This document shows positions 63,995 to 64,000 of a stretch of 64,000 nt of DNA, piece after piece. The stretch is from assembly GCF_900637855.1 (NCBI RefSeq), contig NZ_LR134440.1:372001-436000 (forward strand), written 5' to 3'. Position numbers and translations under genes: made by a program. Source of the stretch: Neisseria animaloris. Its GTDB lineage: Bacteria > Pseudomonadota > Gammaproteobacteria > Burkholderiales > Neisseriaceae. Position 1 is the first letter of the stretch; each line of letters opens with the position of its first letter. The notes under the pieces were generated by a model. That model was not told the origin of the DNA and ran no database searches. It saw only the letters and a list, made by a program, of their open reading frames with translations.

Positions 63995-64000
63995 ACCCTT

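Overview
The window is a stretch of a Neisseriaceae chromosome. The Neisseria DNA uptake sequence (DUS, core GCCGTCTGAA) occurs dozens of times on both strands, alone inside genes and as inverted pairs at gene ends. Most copies are preceded by AG (AGGCCGTCTGAA), fewer by AT, which fits a commensal or animal-associated Neisseria or close relative better than N. meningitidis or N. gonorrhoeae. Gene content is mostly housekeeping, base composition is near balanced, and several loci are visibly richer in AT. I saw no rRNA, tRNA, insertion sequence, prophage or CRISPR array.

Layout. 0-4.5 kb: the start of a periplasmic transthyretin-like protein, then sulfate uptake and activation (cysTWA and cysD, without cysN). 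4.5-16.5 kb: argB; leuC, an entericidin-like gene and leuD; gshA; a Nudix hydrolase, bioA, radC, grxD, an RsmB-type rRNA methylase, a PAP2 phosphatase, hslR and accA. 16.7-21 kb: first half of an aryl polyene (APE) pigment pathway (lipoprotein, ketosynthase, dehydratase, ketoreductase, ketosynthase). 21-25.5 kb: secF-secD-yajC and a histone-deacetylase-like amidohydrolase. 25.7-28.8 kb: a 1032-residue Bap-type, beta-helix protein. 29-39 kb: prfC, small envelope proteins, dapF-DUF484, cysK, lipoproteins, trxB and ppiB. 39-50.5 kb, minus strand: second half of the APE pathway (half-ketosynthase, acyltransferase, two ACPs, membrane protein, AMP-ligase fused to a dehydratase, glycosyltransferase, LpxL-type acyltransferase, thioesterase, LolA-like carrier). 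Interspersed are a MATE-family transporter, an unknown membrane protein, a lipoprotein, a nitroreductase and a lone MlaC-like protein. 50.6-64 kb: ttcA, DUF456, a YafS-type methyltransferase, mltD, marC, the mreBCD-mrdA-rodA cell-shape operon and gatC-gatA.

How they work together. The two APE blocks contain the core set for making a polyene on ACPs, capping or attaching it to a lipid, and moving it through the periplasm. The usual MMPL exporter, aromatic ammonia lyase and methyltransferase of APE clusters are not in the window. The extra MATE and MlaC-like genes and the nitroreductase are the most unusual content and may form a variant assembly or export route. Other points of interest are the Bap/beta-helix protein with an epimerase-like DVHD motif, a 53-bp duplicated regulatory segment upstream of both cys transcription units, a self-contained entericidin-like unit between leuC and leuD, and dense DUS inside the ape genes.
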